A DNA stretch of 13,575 nucleotides from Myxococcota bacterium. Lineage in GTDB: Bacteria > Myxococcota_A > UBA9160 > PR03. Positions within the stretch are counted from its first letter, which is position 1. Every line of letters starts with the position of its first letter. Location of the stretch: the NCBI GenBank assembly GCA_030066475.1, contig JASJBO010000150.1, positions 1 through 13,575 on the forward strand. Direction: 5' to 3'. Of this stretch, positions 7,065 to 13,575 are shown one piece after another. Position numbers and translations under genes: made by a program. Below the pieces are notes generated by a model, which did no database searches, had not been told where the DNA came from, and worked only from the letters and a program-made list of their open reading frames with translations.

Positions 7065-9248
7065 TCAGGCCTCCGCGGCGGCGAGCCGGCGCCGGAACTC
7101 GGCGTAGCGGGCGAGCGCGGCGAGCGCCGCGACGGCGCGGTGCGCGCTCGGATAGCAGACGCGTCCGGTGTCGCGGACCGCGAGCGGGCCCGCGTTGCCG
7201 TACTCCCGGTCGGTGTACACCAGCTCGGTGGTGGTGAGCACCGGCACGCCGTGGCGCTCGGACGCCTCGGCGGCGGCTTCGGCATAGCGCCGCTCCTGCC
7301 GCTCGTGGAAGCTGGCCATGCGCTCCAGCCCGTGGTCGGGATGGAAGGGACCGCTGCGGAACAGGTTCGACGTGGCGCCCTGGATCCCGAGGCCGAGGTA
7401 GACGACGGCGTCGACCTCGGGGTGGCCGCAGAGCAGCTCGAGCAGCTCGGGCAGCGTGTCGCGCGTCTCGCCGCCGGCCAGATCGATCGGGTTGTTGCGA
7501 CTCCAACGGGCCGGCACCATGCCGTCGATTCGCTCTCGCACGTCCTCGGGCAGCGGGATCAGCTCGAGGCCGGCGGCCGCGCAGGCGTCGGCCGTGAGCA
7601 CGCCCCAGCCGCCCACCGTGGTGAACACCACCACGCGGCGGCCGCGCGGCAGCGGCTGGGTGGCGAGCGTGGCGGCCCACTCGAAGCCGTGCTCGACGGT
7701 CGGCGCCCGCAGCACGCCGAGCTGCGCGCACACGCCGTCGAACACGCGGTCGTCGCTGGCCAGCGACCCGGTGTGCGACAGCGCGGCGCGCTGCCCCTCG
7801 GCCGCGACGCCCCCCTTCACGACCACGAGCGGCTTGCGCGCCGTGAGCCGGCGCGCGGCGCGCAGGAAGCGCCGCTCGGACGGGACGCCCTCGAGGTAGG
7901 CCAGCACCACCCGCGTCTCGTCGTCGGCGGCGAAGTACTCGAGGTAGTCGGCCAGGTCGTTCTGCGCCGAGTTGCCCGACGAGATCGCCTTCGACACCCC
8001 GACGCCGGTCTGCACCGCGTAGTTGAGGAAGCTCGACAGCAGGTTGCCGCTCTGGCTCACCACCGAGATCGAGCCGGGCGGCGGATAGGGCGCCACGATC
8101 TGCGCGCACATCGACACCGGGGTGGAGATCACGCCCTGCCCGTTCGGTCCCGCCATCACGATGCCGAGCTCGTTCGCGACTCCGACCAGCTCGTCCTCGA
8201 GGGCGCGGCCGTCGGCGCCCGCCTCGCGGTAGCCGCCGCTCGCCACGAAGGCGGCGCGCACGCCGATCTTTGCGCAGGCGCGCAGCAGCTCCAGGTTGGC
8301 GGCCGCCGGCGTGCACACGAACACCAGGTCGGCGCGGCCGGCGGGCACCTCCGCCACGTCGCGGTAGCTGGGCTCGCCCAGGATCTCGGCGCCTTCGCGG
8401 TTGACCGGGAAGATCTCGCCCCGGTAGCCGAAGCGGCGCAGGTTGTGGAGCGTCACGAAGCCGAACTTGCCGGGGTGGGTCGAGGCGCCCGCCACCACGA
8501 TGCCGCGCGGGTGGAAGAGCGGCCGGAAGCGCTCGCGCACCGCCTCGAGGGCGGGCGGCTCGGGCTCCGGCGCGGGCGCGGCCGCCGCGGGATCGGTCAC
8601 CACCAGCGCGTCGACCGCCACCGGCCGGTCGCCTACCACGATCAGCGGGTTCACGTCGATGCTCTCGATGTCGGGGCGCTCGGCGCCGAGGCGCCCCAGC
8701 GCCACCAGGGCGTCGCCGAGGGCGTCGGCGTCCACCGGCGGCTCGCCGCGGAACGGCCGGGTCAGCAGGTGGTGGGCGCGCAGCCGCCCGACCAGGGCGC
8801 GCGCCCCGGCGCGGTCGAGCGGGGCCGCGGCGAACACGACGTCGCCCAGCGCCTCGGTCAGGATGCCGCCCAGCCCGAGCAGCACGCAGGGACCGAAGTG
8901 GGGATCGCGCACCAGCCCGGCGATCAGCTCGCGCCGGCCGCGCAGCATCTCGGCCACCAGCAGCCCCACCTCGCCATCCTCGGGGCGCCGCAGCGCCCAC
9001 AGCGCCTCCGCCGCGCGGCGCACCGCGCCGTCGTCGGCGAGGTCGAGCCGCACCAGGTCGCGCTCGGTCTTGTGCGCGATCGCGTCGCCGCACAGCTTGA
9101 CGACGACCGGGAAGCCCAGCTCGCGGGCGGCGGCGACGGCGGCCTCGGGGTCGGGGGCGAGCCGCTCGCGGCAGACCGGCACGCCGGCCTCGGCGAGCAG
9201 CGCCTTCGAGTCGTGCTCCGACAGGGTTCGCAGCGGGGTCTCGGCCAT
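7065..9248 (-). CDS. Acetate/acyl-CoA ligase (ADP-forming), fused beta-alpha subunits
   Basis: Predicted 727-residue cytoplasmic enzyme of the ADP-forming acyl-CoA synthetase family, which interconverts acyl-CoA + ADP + phosphate with acid + CoA + ATP through phosphohistidine. Order: ATP-grasp domain (about 8-220) with AHKTER (58-63), GLGGILTEALGD (125-136) and SIDVNPLIV (196-204); CoA-binding Rossmann domain (about 240-370) with GASTHPGKFG (254-263); ligase domain (about 390-535) with VVSQSGNL (396-403) and the likely phosphorylated His492 in ALSHTGSL (489-496); and a C-terminal flavodoxin-like domain with NNPIDL (585-590). The ATP-grasp domain comes first, unlike Pat/YfiQ-type fusions. The acyl substrate cannot be told. 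ATG 9248 is used here; TTG at 9260 (four residues longer) has a better-spaced GAGG seven nt upstream. It heads the leftward unit, 3 bp before the STT3-like gene. Confidence 0.92.
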   Translation of the reverse strand: MAETPLRTLSEHDSKALLAEAGVPVCRERLAPDPEAAVAAARELGFPVVVKLCGDAIAHKTERDLVRLDLADDGAVRRAAEALWALRRPEDGEVGLLVAEMLRGRRELIAGLVRDPHFGPCVLLGLGGILTEALGDVVFAAAPLDRAGARALVGRLRAHHLLTRPFRGEPPVDADALGDALVALGRLGAERPDIESIDVNPLIVVGDRPVAVDALVVTDPAAAAPAPEPEPPALEAVRERFRPLFHPRGIVVAGASTHPGKFGFVTLHNLRRFGYRGEIFPVNREGAEILGEPSYRDVAEVPAGRADLVFVCTPAAANLELLRACAKIGVRAAFVASGGYREAGADGRALEDELVGVANELGIVMAGPNGQGVISTPVSMCAQIVAPYPPPGSISVVSQSGNLLSSFLNYAVQTGVGVSKAISSGNSAQNDLADYLEYFAADDETRVVLAYLEGVPSERRFLRAARRLTARKPLVVVKGGVAAEGQRAALSHTGSLASDDRVFDGVCAQLGVLRAPTVEHGFEWAATLATQPLPRGRRVVVFTTVGGWGVLTADACAAAGLELIPLPEDVRERIDGMVPARWSRNNPIDLAGGETRDTLPELLELLCGHPEVDAVVYLGLGIQGATSNLFRSGPFHPDHGLERMASFHERQERRYAEAAAEASERHGVPVLTTTELVYTDREYGNAGPLAVRDTGRVCYPSAHRAVAALAALARYAEFRRRLAAAEA
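7070..7074 (-). promoter_or_regulatory. Shine-Dalgarno GGAGG deciding the TTG start of the STT3-like gene
   Basis: On the reverse strand GGAGG lies 8 nt before TTG at 7061 and inside the last codons of the acyl-CoA ligase gene. It fixes the unusual TTG start of the oligosaccharyltransferase-like gene and means ribosomes finishing the ligase pass straight over its binding site. Confidence 0.7.
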
Positions 9249-9339
9249 GGCGGCCGCCAATCCTACGCCTCGCCCGCGAGGCCCGCTAGAATGGCGCCCG
9301 GCCCGCCCCCCGGCCGGAACCCTCCGCGCCGAGGACCGC
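9249..9339. promoter_or_regulatory. Divergent promoter region with inverted repeat and -10-like hexamer
   Basis: This 91-bp gap separates the leftward ligase/glycosylation unit from the rightward symporter-aminopeptidase pair and must hold promoters for at least one of them. A perfect inverted repeat GCCTCG-cccg-CGAGGC lies at 9267-9282. Five bases after it the + strand has TAGAAT (9287-9292), one mismatch from the consensus sigma-70 -10 hexamer, about 48 bases before the symporter ATG. The matching -35 position is poor. The inverted repeat covers the -35/spacer area, where an operator could act. For the leftward unit I see no convincing promoter. GAGGA at 9331-9335 serves as the symporter ribosome binding site, with a short 4-nt spacer. 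Confidence 0.4.
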
Positions 9340-10794
9340 ATGATCGACCGGCTCCAGGCCGTTTTTTCCGACGTCGTGGTGGCCGGCCTCTCCCGGGTCG
9401 TCTTCTTCGACGTCGTGTTCTGGGATCGGCCCGGGGACGCGGGCGTCACGATCCCGCTGGTGGTGCTGTGGCTGGTGATCGGCGCCACCTTCTTCACGCT
9501 GCGCTTCAACTTCGCCAACGTGCGGCTGTTCCGGCACGCGATCGACTGCGTGCGAGGCGCCTACACGCGGCCGGACGAGTACGGCGAGATCAGCCACTTC
9601 CAGGCGCTCTCGGCCGCGCTCTCGGCCACCGTGGGCCTCGGCAACATCGCGGGCGTGGCCGTGGCGGTGGGCCTGGGCGGTCCGGGGGCCGTGTTCTGGA
9701 TGGTGATGGCCGGCCTGCTCGGCATGAGCTCGAAGTTCGCCGAATGCACGCTCGGGCAGCGCTATCGCATCCTGCATCCCGACGGCCACGTGATGGGCGG
9801 CCCGATGATCTACCTGAAGGACGGGCTTGCCGAGCTCGGCCTGCCGCGCCTGGGCCGCGTGCTCGCCGTGGCGTTCGCCTTCCTGTGCATCGGGGGCAGC
9901 CTGGGCGGCGGCAACATGTTCCAGTCGAACCAGTCGTACGAGCAGGTCTCGAGCGTGCTGCCGTTCTTCGAGGGCCGCGCTGGCGCCGTCGCATTCGGCG
10001 GTGCGATGGTGGCCTCGGTGGCGCTGGTGATCGTCGGCGGGATCCGCCGCATCGGCGAGGTCGCCGGCGTGCTGGTGCCGGTGATGTGCGCGCTCTACGT
10101 GATCTCGGGCCTGACGATCCTGGCGCTCCACGCCGACGGGGTGGGCGACGCGTTCGGCACCATCGTGGGCGAGGCCTTCAACCCGCGCTCGGCGGCGGTG
10201 GGCGGCCTGATCGGCGTGCTGGTACAGGGCTTCCGGCGGGCCGCCTTCAGCAACGAGGCGGGCATCGGCTCGGCGCCGATCGCCCACTCGGCCGCGGCGA
10301 CCGACGAGCCGGTGCGCGAGGGCATCGTGGCCCTGCTCGAGCCCTTCATCGACACCGTGGTCGTGTGCACCACCACGGGACTGGTGATCGTGGTGACCGG
10401 CGCCCACCTGGCGCCCGACGTCCAGGGCATCGGGATGACCTCGCTCGCCTTCGAGAGCGTATTCCCGTGGTTCCCGGTGGTGCTGTCGGTGACCGCCGTG
10501 CTGTTCGCCTACAGCACGATGATCTCGTGGAGCTACTACGGCGAGCGCAGCTGGGAGAGCCTGTTCGGCCAGCGGCGCACCATCCTGTTCAAGGTGCTGT
10601 TCCTGACCTTCACCTGGCTCGGGGCGCTCTTCCCGATGGCCTCGGTGGTGGAGTTCTCGGACCTGATGCTGCTGGGCATGGCGTTCCCGAACCTGGCCGG
10701 CGTGATGTTGCTGTCCGGGCTGGTGCGCCGCGACCTCGACGACTACGTGATGCGCCTGCGCAGCGGCGCCTTCCGCCGGCGCGACGATCCCTGA
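9340..10794 (+). CDS. Sodium:alanine/amino-acid symporter, AGCS family
   Basis: Predicted 484-residue inner-membrane carrier of the alanine or glycine:cation symporter family, importing a small neutral amino acid with sodium. Length is normal for the family. Family hallmarks are SATVGLGNIAGVAVAVGLGG (95-114), MSSKFAECTLGQRYR (129-143), GGPMIYLK (153-160), GGSLGGGNMFQSNQ (185-198) and, most diagnostic, AFSNEAGIGSAPIAH (302-316) followed by PFIDTVVVCTTTGLV (335-349). About 10-11 hydrophobic segments are visible. The ATG at 9340 follows GAGGA and agrees with the usual N-terminal extent. The gene is followed after 16 bp by aminopeptidase N, so released amino acids and their import are probably controlled together. 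The exact substrate (alanine, glycine, glutamine) cannot be read with confidence. Confidence 0.93.
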   Translation: MIDRLQAVFSDVVVAGLSRVVFFDVVFWDRPGDAGVTIPLVVLWLVIGATFFTLRFNFANVRLFRHAIDCVRGAYTRPDEYGEISHFQALSAALSATVGLGNIAGVAVAVGLGGPGAVFWMVMAGLLGMSSKFAECTLGQRYRILHPDGHVMGGPMIYLKDGLAELGLPRLGRVLAVAFAFLCIGGSLGGGNMFQSNQSYEQVSSVLPFFEGRAGAVAFGGAMVASVALVIVGGIRRIGEVAGVLVPVMCALYVISGLTILALHADGVGDAFGTIVGEAFNPRSAAVGGLIGVLVQGFRRAAFSNEAGIGSAPIAHSAAATDEPVREGIVALLEPFIDTVVVCTTTGLVIVVTGAHLAPDVQGIGMTSLAFESVFPWFPVVLSVTAVLFAYSTMISWSYYGERSWESLFGQRRTILFKVLFLTFTWLGALFPMASVVEFSDLMLLGMAFPNLAGVMLLSGLVRRDLDDYVMRLRSGAFRRRDDP

Positions 10795-10810
10795 ACTCAC
10801 GGAGCCCCCG

Positions 10811-13474
10811 TTGCCGAGCGACAAGCCCCAGACCGTCCACCGCCTCGACTACCGCCCGCCCGACTACTGGATCGACCGCGTCGACCTGCACGTGGCGCTC
10901 GGCGAGACCGGCACCCGCGTGCGCGCGCGCCTGGCCCTCCGCCGCAACGAGATGCTGGCCGGCGACCCGCCCCCGCTGGTGCTCGACGGCGAGGGGCTCG
11001 AGACGCACCGCGTGGCGGTGGACGGGCGCGAGCTCGGCGCGGGCGAGTTCCACGTGGGCGAGGAGCGCCTCTCGATCGCCTCGGTGCCGGCGCGCTTCGA
11101 GCTCGAGACCGAGGTCACCATCCACCCCGAGCGCAACACCGCGCTGCTCGGCCTGTACCGGTCGGGCTCGATGTTCTGCACCCAGTGCGAGGCGATGGGC
11201 TTCCGGCGCATCACCTGGTTCCTCGACCGGCCCGACGTGATGGCGCGCTACACGACGACGATCGAGGCCGACCGCGCCTCGTGCCCGGTGCTGCTCTCGA
11301 ACGGCAACCGGGTCGAGGCGCGCGAGCTCGACGGCGGCCGCCACCGGGTGCGCTGGGAGGACCCCTTCCCCAAGCCCAGCTACCTGTTCGCGCTGGTCGC
11401 CGGCGACCTGCGCTGTCACGCCGGCTCGTTCACCACCGCCTCGGGGCGCCCGGTGCAGCTCGAGATCTGGGTCGAGCCGCAGAACGTGGACGCCTGCGAG
11501 CACGCGCTGCGCTCGCTCCAGAAGGCGATGCGCTGGGACGAGCAGACCTTCGGGCTCGAGTACGACCTCGACCTGTACATGATCGTCGCGGTCAACGACT
11601 TCAACTTCGGCGCGATGGAGAACAAGGGCCTCAACGTCTTCAACTCGAAGTACGTGCTGGCCCGGCCCGAGACCGCGACCGACGACGACTACGAGGCGGT
11701 CGAAGGCGTGATCGCCCACGAGTACTTCCACAACTGGACCGGCAACCGCGTGACCTGCCGCGACTGGTTCCAGCTCACGCTGAAGGAAGGGCTCACGGTG
11801 TTCCGCGACCAGGAGTTCAGCGCCTGGGCGACGTCGGCCGCGGTGAAGCGGATCGCGGACGTGCGCAACCTCCGCGCCGTGCAGTTCGACGAGGACGCGG
11901 GGCCGATGGCCCACCCGATCCGTCCCGAGTCGTACATCTCGATGGACAACTTCTACACGGCGACGGTATACGAGAAGGGCGCCGAGGTGATCCGGCTCTA
12001 CCACACGCTGCTCGGGAGCGACGGCTTCCGCCGCGGCATGGATCGGTACTTCGAGCGCCACGACGGCCAGGCGGTCACCTGCGACGACTTCCGCGCCGCG
12101 ATGGCCGACGCCAACGGCGCCGACCTCGGACAGCTCGGGCGCTGGTACGAGCAGGCGGGCACGCCGCGCGTCGAGTTCGCCGGCACCTGGGACGCGGCGT
12201 CGCGGCGCTACACGCTCACGCTGTCGCAGTCGATCCCGGCCACGCCCTACTCCGACCCCGACGCACCGCCGCCGCCGCCACTGCACCTGCCCGTGGCAGT
12301 GGGCCTGCTGGGCGGCGACGGCCGCGAGCTGCCGCTGCGCCTGGCAGGCGAGCCGACGGCCGGCGCGAGCACGCGCGTGCTCGCGCTGCGCGAGCGCGAG
12401 CAGCAGTTCGTGTTCGAGGACGTGCCGGAGCGTCCGGTGGCGTCGTTGCTGCGCGGCTTCTCCGCGCCGGTGCGGGTGGCGCCGGCGCGACCGCGCGAGG
12501 AGCTGGCGTTCCTGCTGGCGCACGACCCGGATCCGTTCTCGCGCTGGGACGCCGGCCAGAGTCTGGCGTCCGACGTGCTGCTGGCGCTGGCGCGCGACGC
12601 GGCGGCGGACCGGCCGCTGCGCGGCGACGAGGGGCTGGCCGAGGCGCTGCGCGCCGTGCTGCGCGACGACTCGCTCGACGGCTCGTTCCGCGCCCTGCTG
12701 CTGGCGCTTCCCGCCGAGCGTGTGCTCGCGCAGGCGATGGATCCGGTCGACCCGGGCGCGCTCCACGCGGCGCGGCACTTCGCGGTGCGCGACCTCGCCG
12801 AGCGGCTGCGCGCGGACCTCGAGGCCACCTATCGGGCCTGCGACCCGCGCGCGCCGTACGAGCTCTCGCCGGCGGCGATCGACCGCCGCCGGCTCAAGAA
12901 CACGGCCCTGCGCTACCTGGGCGCGCTCGAGCGCCCCGAGAGCGCCGCGCTCGCGGCCGCGCAGCTCGCCGCCGCCGACAACATGACCGACGCGCAGGCC
13001 GCCCTGTCGGTGCTGGCCGAGCTCGAGGCGCCCGAGCGCGAGCAGGCGCTCGCGGCCTTCTACGAGCGCTGGCGCGCCGACCCCCTGGTGCTCGACAAGT
13101 GGTTCGCGACCCAGGCGCTCTCGCGCCGCCCCGACACTCTGGAGCGCGTGCGGGCGCTGACCGGGCACGCGGACTTCTCGCTCACGAACCCGAATCGCGT
13201 GCGCGCGCTGCTCGGGAGCTTCTGCATGGGCAACCCGGTGCGCTTCCACGCGCCGGACGGCGCGGGCTACGTCTTCCTGGTCGACCAGGTGCTGGCGCTC
13301 GACCCGCTCAACCCCAAGGTCGCCGCGCGCCTCGTCGGCGCCCTGAATGGCTGGCGCCGCTACGAGCCGGCGCGGCGCGCCGCGATGCAGCGCGAGCTGG
13401 AGCGCATCGCCGCCTCGCCGAAGCTCTCGAAGGACGTGTTCGAGATCGTCACGCGGGCGCTGGGACGGAGCTGA
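10811..13474 (+). CDS. pepN: Aminopeptidase N (M1 family, PepN type)
   Basis: Predicted 887-residue cytoplasmic zinc aminopeptidase that removes N-terminal residues from peptides; E. coli PepN has 870. Domains: N-terminal beta saddle (1-about 195), thermolysin-like catalytic domain (about 195-445), Ig-like domain (about 450-545), helical C-terminal domain to the end. Visible catalytic set: substrate-anchoring E127 in CTQCEAMG, exopeptidase motif GAMEN (267-271), zinc site HEYFH (303-307) with third ligand E326 in LKEGLT, and transition-state Tyr387 in TVYEKG. These all sit six residues after their E. coli counterparts, so no insertion disturbs the front half. The TTG start at 10811 is supported by GGAG (10801-10804) six nt upstream. 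It follows the amino-acid symporter by 16 bp, consistent with a peptide-use operon. All key residues are intact. Confidence 0.97.
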   Translation: MPSDKPQTVHRLDYRPPDYWIDRVDLHVALGETGTRVRARLALRRNEMLAGDPPPLVLDGEGLETHRVAVDGRELGAGEFHVGEERLSIASVPARFELETEVTIHPERNTALLGLYRSGSMFCTQCEAMGFRRITWFLDRPDVMARYTTTIEADRASCPVLLSNGNRVEARELDGGRHRVRWEDPFPKPSYLFALVAGDLRCHAGSFTTASGRPVQLEIWVEPQNVDACEHALRSLQKAMRWDEQTFGLEYDLDLYMIVAVNDFNFGAMENKGLNVFNSKYVLARPETATDDDYEAVEGVIAHEYFHNWTGNRVTCRDWFQLTLKEGLTVFRDQEFSAWATSAAVKRIADVRNLRAVQFDEDAGPMAHPIRPESYISMDNFYTATVYEKGAEVIRLYHTLLGSDGFRRGMDRYFERHDGQAVTCDDFRAAMADANGADLGQLGRWYEQAGTPRVEFAGTWDAASRRYTLTLSQSIPATPYSDPDAPPPPPLHLPVAVGLLGGDGRELPLRLAGEPTAGASTRVLALREREQQFVFEDVPERPVASLLRGFSAPVRVAPARPREELAFLLAHDPDPFSRWDAGQSLASDVLLALARDAAADRPLRGDEGLAEALRAVLRDDSLDGSFRALLLALPAERVLAQAMDPVDPGALHAARHFAVRDLAERLRADLEATYRACDPRAPYELSPAAIDRRRLKNTALRYLGALERPESAALAAAQLAAADNMTDAQAALSVLAELEAPEREQALAAFYERWRADPLVLDKWFATQALSRRPDTLERVRALTGHADFSLTNPNRVRALLGSFCMGNPVRFHAPDGAGYVFLVDQVLALDPLNPKVAARLVGALNGWRRYEPARRAAMQRELERIAASPKLSKDVFEIVTRALGRS

Positions 13475-13475
13475 A

Positions 13476-13538
13476 CCGCAAGCGCAGCCGCGAAGCGGCG
13501 GAGCGCGCAGCGAGCCGCAGGCGAGCGAAGTCCATCAG
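13476..13538 (+). repeat. Dispersed GC-rich intergenic repeat, copy B
   Basis: This block starts one base after the pepN stop. It begins CCGCAAGCGC and ends CGAAGTCCATCAG, matching copy A at 1754-1808 in order and orientation; the final 36 bases agree at 30 positions. It holds a perfect hairpin, GCCGC (13487-13491) with GCGGC (13495-13499) around GAA. Much of the block is built from GCGAAG/GCGAGC/GCAGCG-like units. No T-run follows, so terminator function is only a possibility. Confidence 0.65.
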
Positions 13539-13575
13539 GCCGTCTTCGCAGAGCAACCAGCCCTTGGACGGCACC
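13539..13575. other. Right-edge stretch, possible end of a convergent gene
   Basis: These are the last 37 bases. On the reverse strand one frame enters from the window edge and closes with TGA at 13535-13537, inside the end of the repeat, much as copy A abuts the stop of its convergent gene. A second reverse frame stays open through the repeat and would end at 13449-13451, overlapping pepN by 26 bp. Neither can be confirmed from so few codons. Confidence 0.2.

Noticed and set aside
3265..9093. A single open frame of nearly 2,000 codons on the reverse strand
   Set aside because: Only its last part (3265-4845) looks like a protein. The rest is Arg/Ala/Gly-rich out-of-frame reading of the STT3-like and ligase genes, expected where stop codons are rare.
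9260..9265. TAGGAT on the reverse strand as a -10 box for the ligase unit
   Set aside because: It lies only about 11 bases before the ATG and overlaps the alternative TTG start, and no -35-like hexamer sits at the right distance.
9310..9317. CCGGCCGG palindrome upstream of the symporter
   Set aside because: Such 8-bp palindromes of C and G are expected by chance in DNA this GC-rich, and nothing else supports a function.
9286..10824. A 512-codon reverse frame antisense to the symporter
   Set aside because: The His/Glu/Ala-rich translation has no hydrophobic or domain pattern, while the forward strand encodes a textbook AGCS carrier.
5958..11240. A 1,760-codon open frame on the forward strand
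   Set aside because: It runs antisense to the STT3-like and ligase genes and then out of frame with the symporter and pepN. The composition is low complexity and no domain is recognisable.
10610..13249. An 879-codon open frame antisense to pepN
   Set aside because: It mirrors an intact, fully motif-bearing pepN; the translation is Arg/Val/Glu/His-rich with no family signature.

Overview
This is a very GC-rich, gene-dense bacterial chromosomal segment. The codon third positions are almost all G or C, the intergenic gaps are short, and several genes use TTG starts. A bacterial STT3/AglB-type oligosaccharyltransferase next to an ADP-forming acyl-CoA ligase, together with a PepN-type aminopeptidase, suggests a deltaproteobacterial/Myxococcota-like or related environmental lineage. 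That placement is inference only; the window holds no rRNA or marker gene.

Layout, left to right. (1) A heparinase II/III (polysaccharide lyase-like) gene runs rightwards and ends at 1737. (2) It converges on a leftward four-gene unit, which in transcription order is: an ADP-forming acyl-CoA ligase (9248-7065), an STT3/AglB-like oligosaccharyltransferase (7061-4842), a multi-spanning GT-C-type membrane protein (4845-3265) and a soluble GT2 glycosyltransferase-methyltransferase fusion (3236-1809). Spacings are 3 bp, an ATGA overlap and 28 bp, so the four are probably co-transcribed. (3) From a 91-bp divergent intergenic region a rightward pair begins: an AGCS-family sodium:amino-acid symporter (9340-10794) and aminopeptidase N (10811-13474), 16 bp apart. 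This pair makes a simple peptide-breakdown and amino-acid-uptake module. (4) A GC-rich repeat that also follows the heparinase gene recurs directly after pepN.

The most interesting part is the leftward unit. It carries three of the membrane-side components expected for transfer of a lipid-linked glycan: a polyprenyl-phosphate-sugar-synthase-like GT2, a lipid-sugar-dependent GT-C candidate, and an STT3-like transferase. The STT3-like protein keeps the first acidic loop motif (GDAAYH), the DHH motif, a candidate TIXE-type glutamate and an archaeal-looking C-terminal beta domain. The place where WWDYG normally sits reads NANLGH, so the residues that recognise the acceptor sequon in known enzymes are missing. 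This may be a non-canonical protein, lipid or polysaccharide glycosylation system with altered acceptor choice.

A second structural observation is a dispersed repeat of about 55-63 bp present twice (1754-1808 and 13476-13538), each copy just after a stop codon and able to form small GC hairpins. No tRNA, rRNA, CRISPR array, insertion sequence or phage gene was seen.
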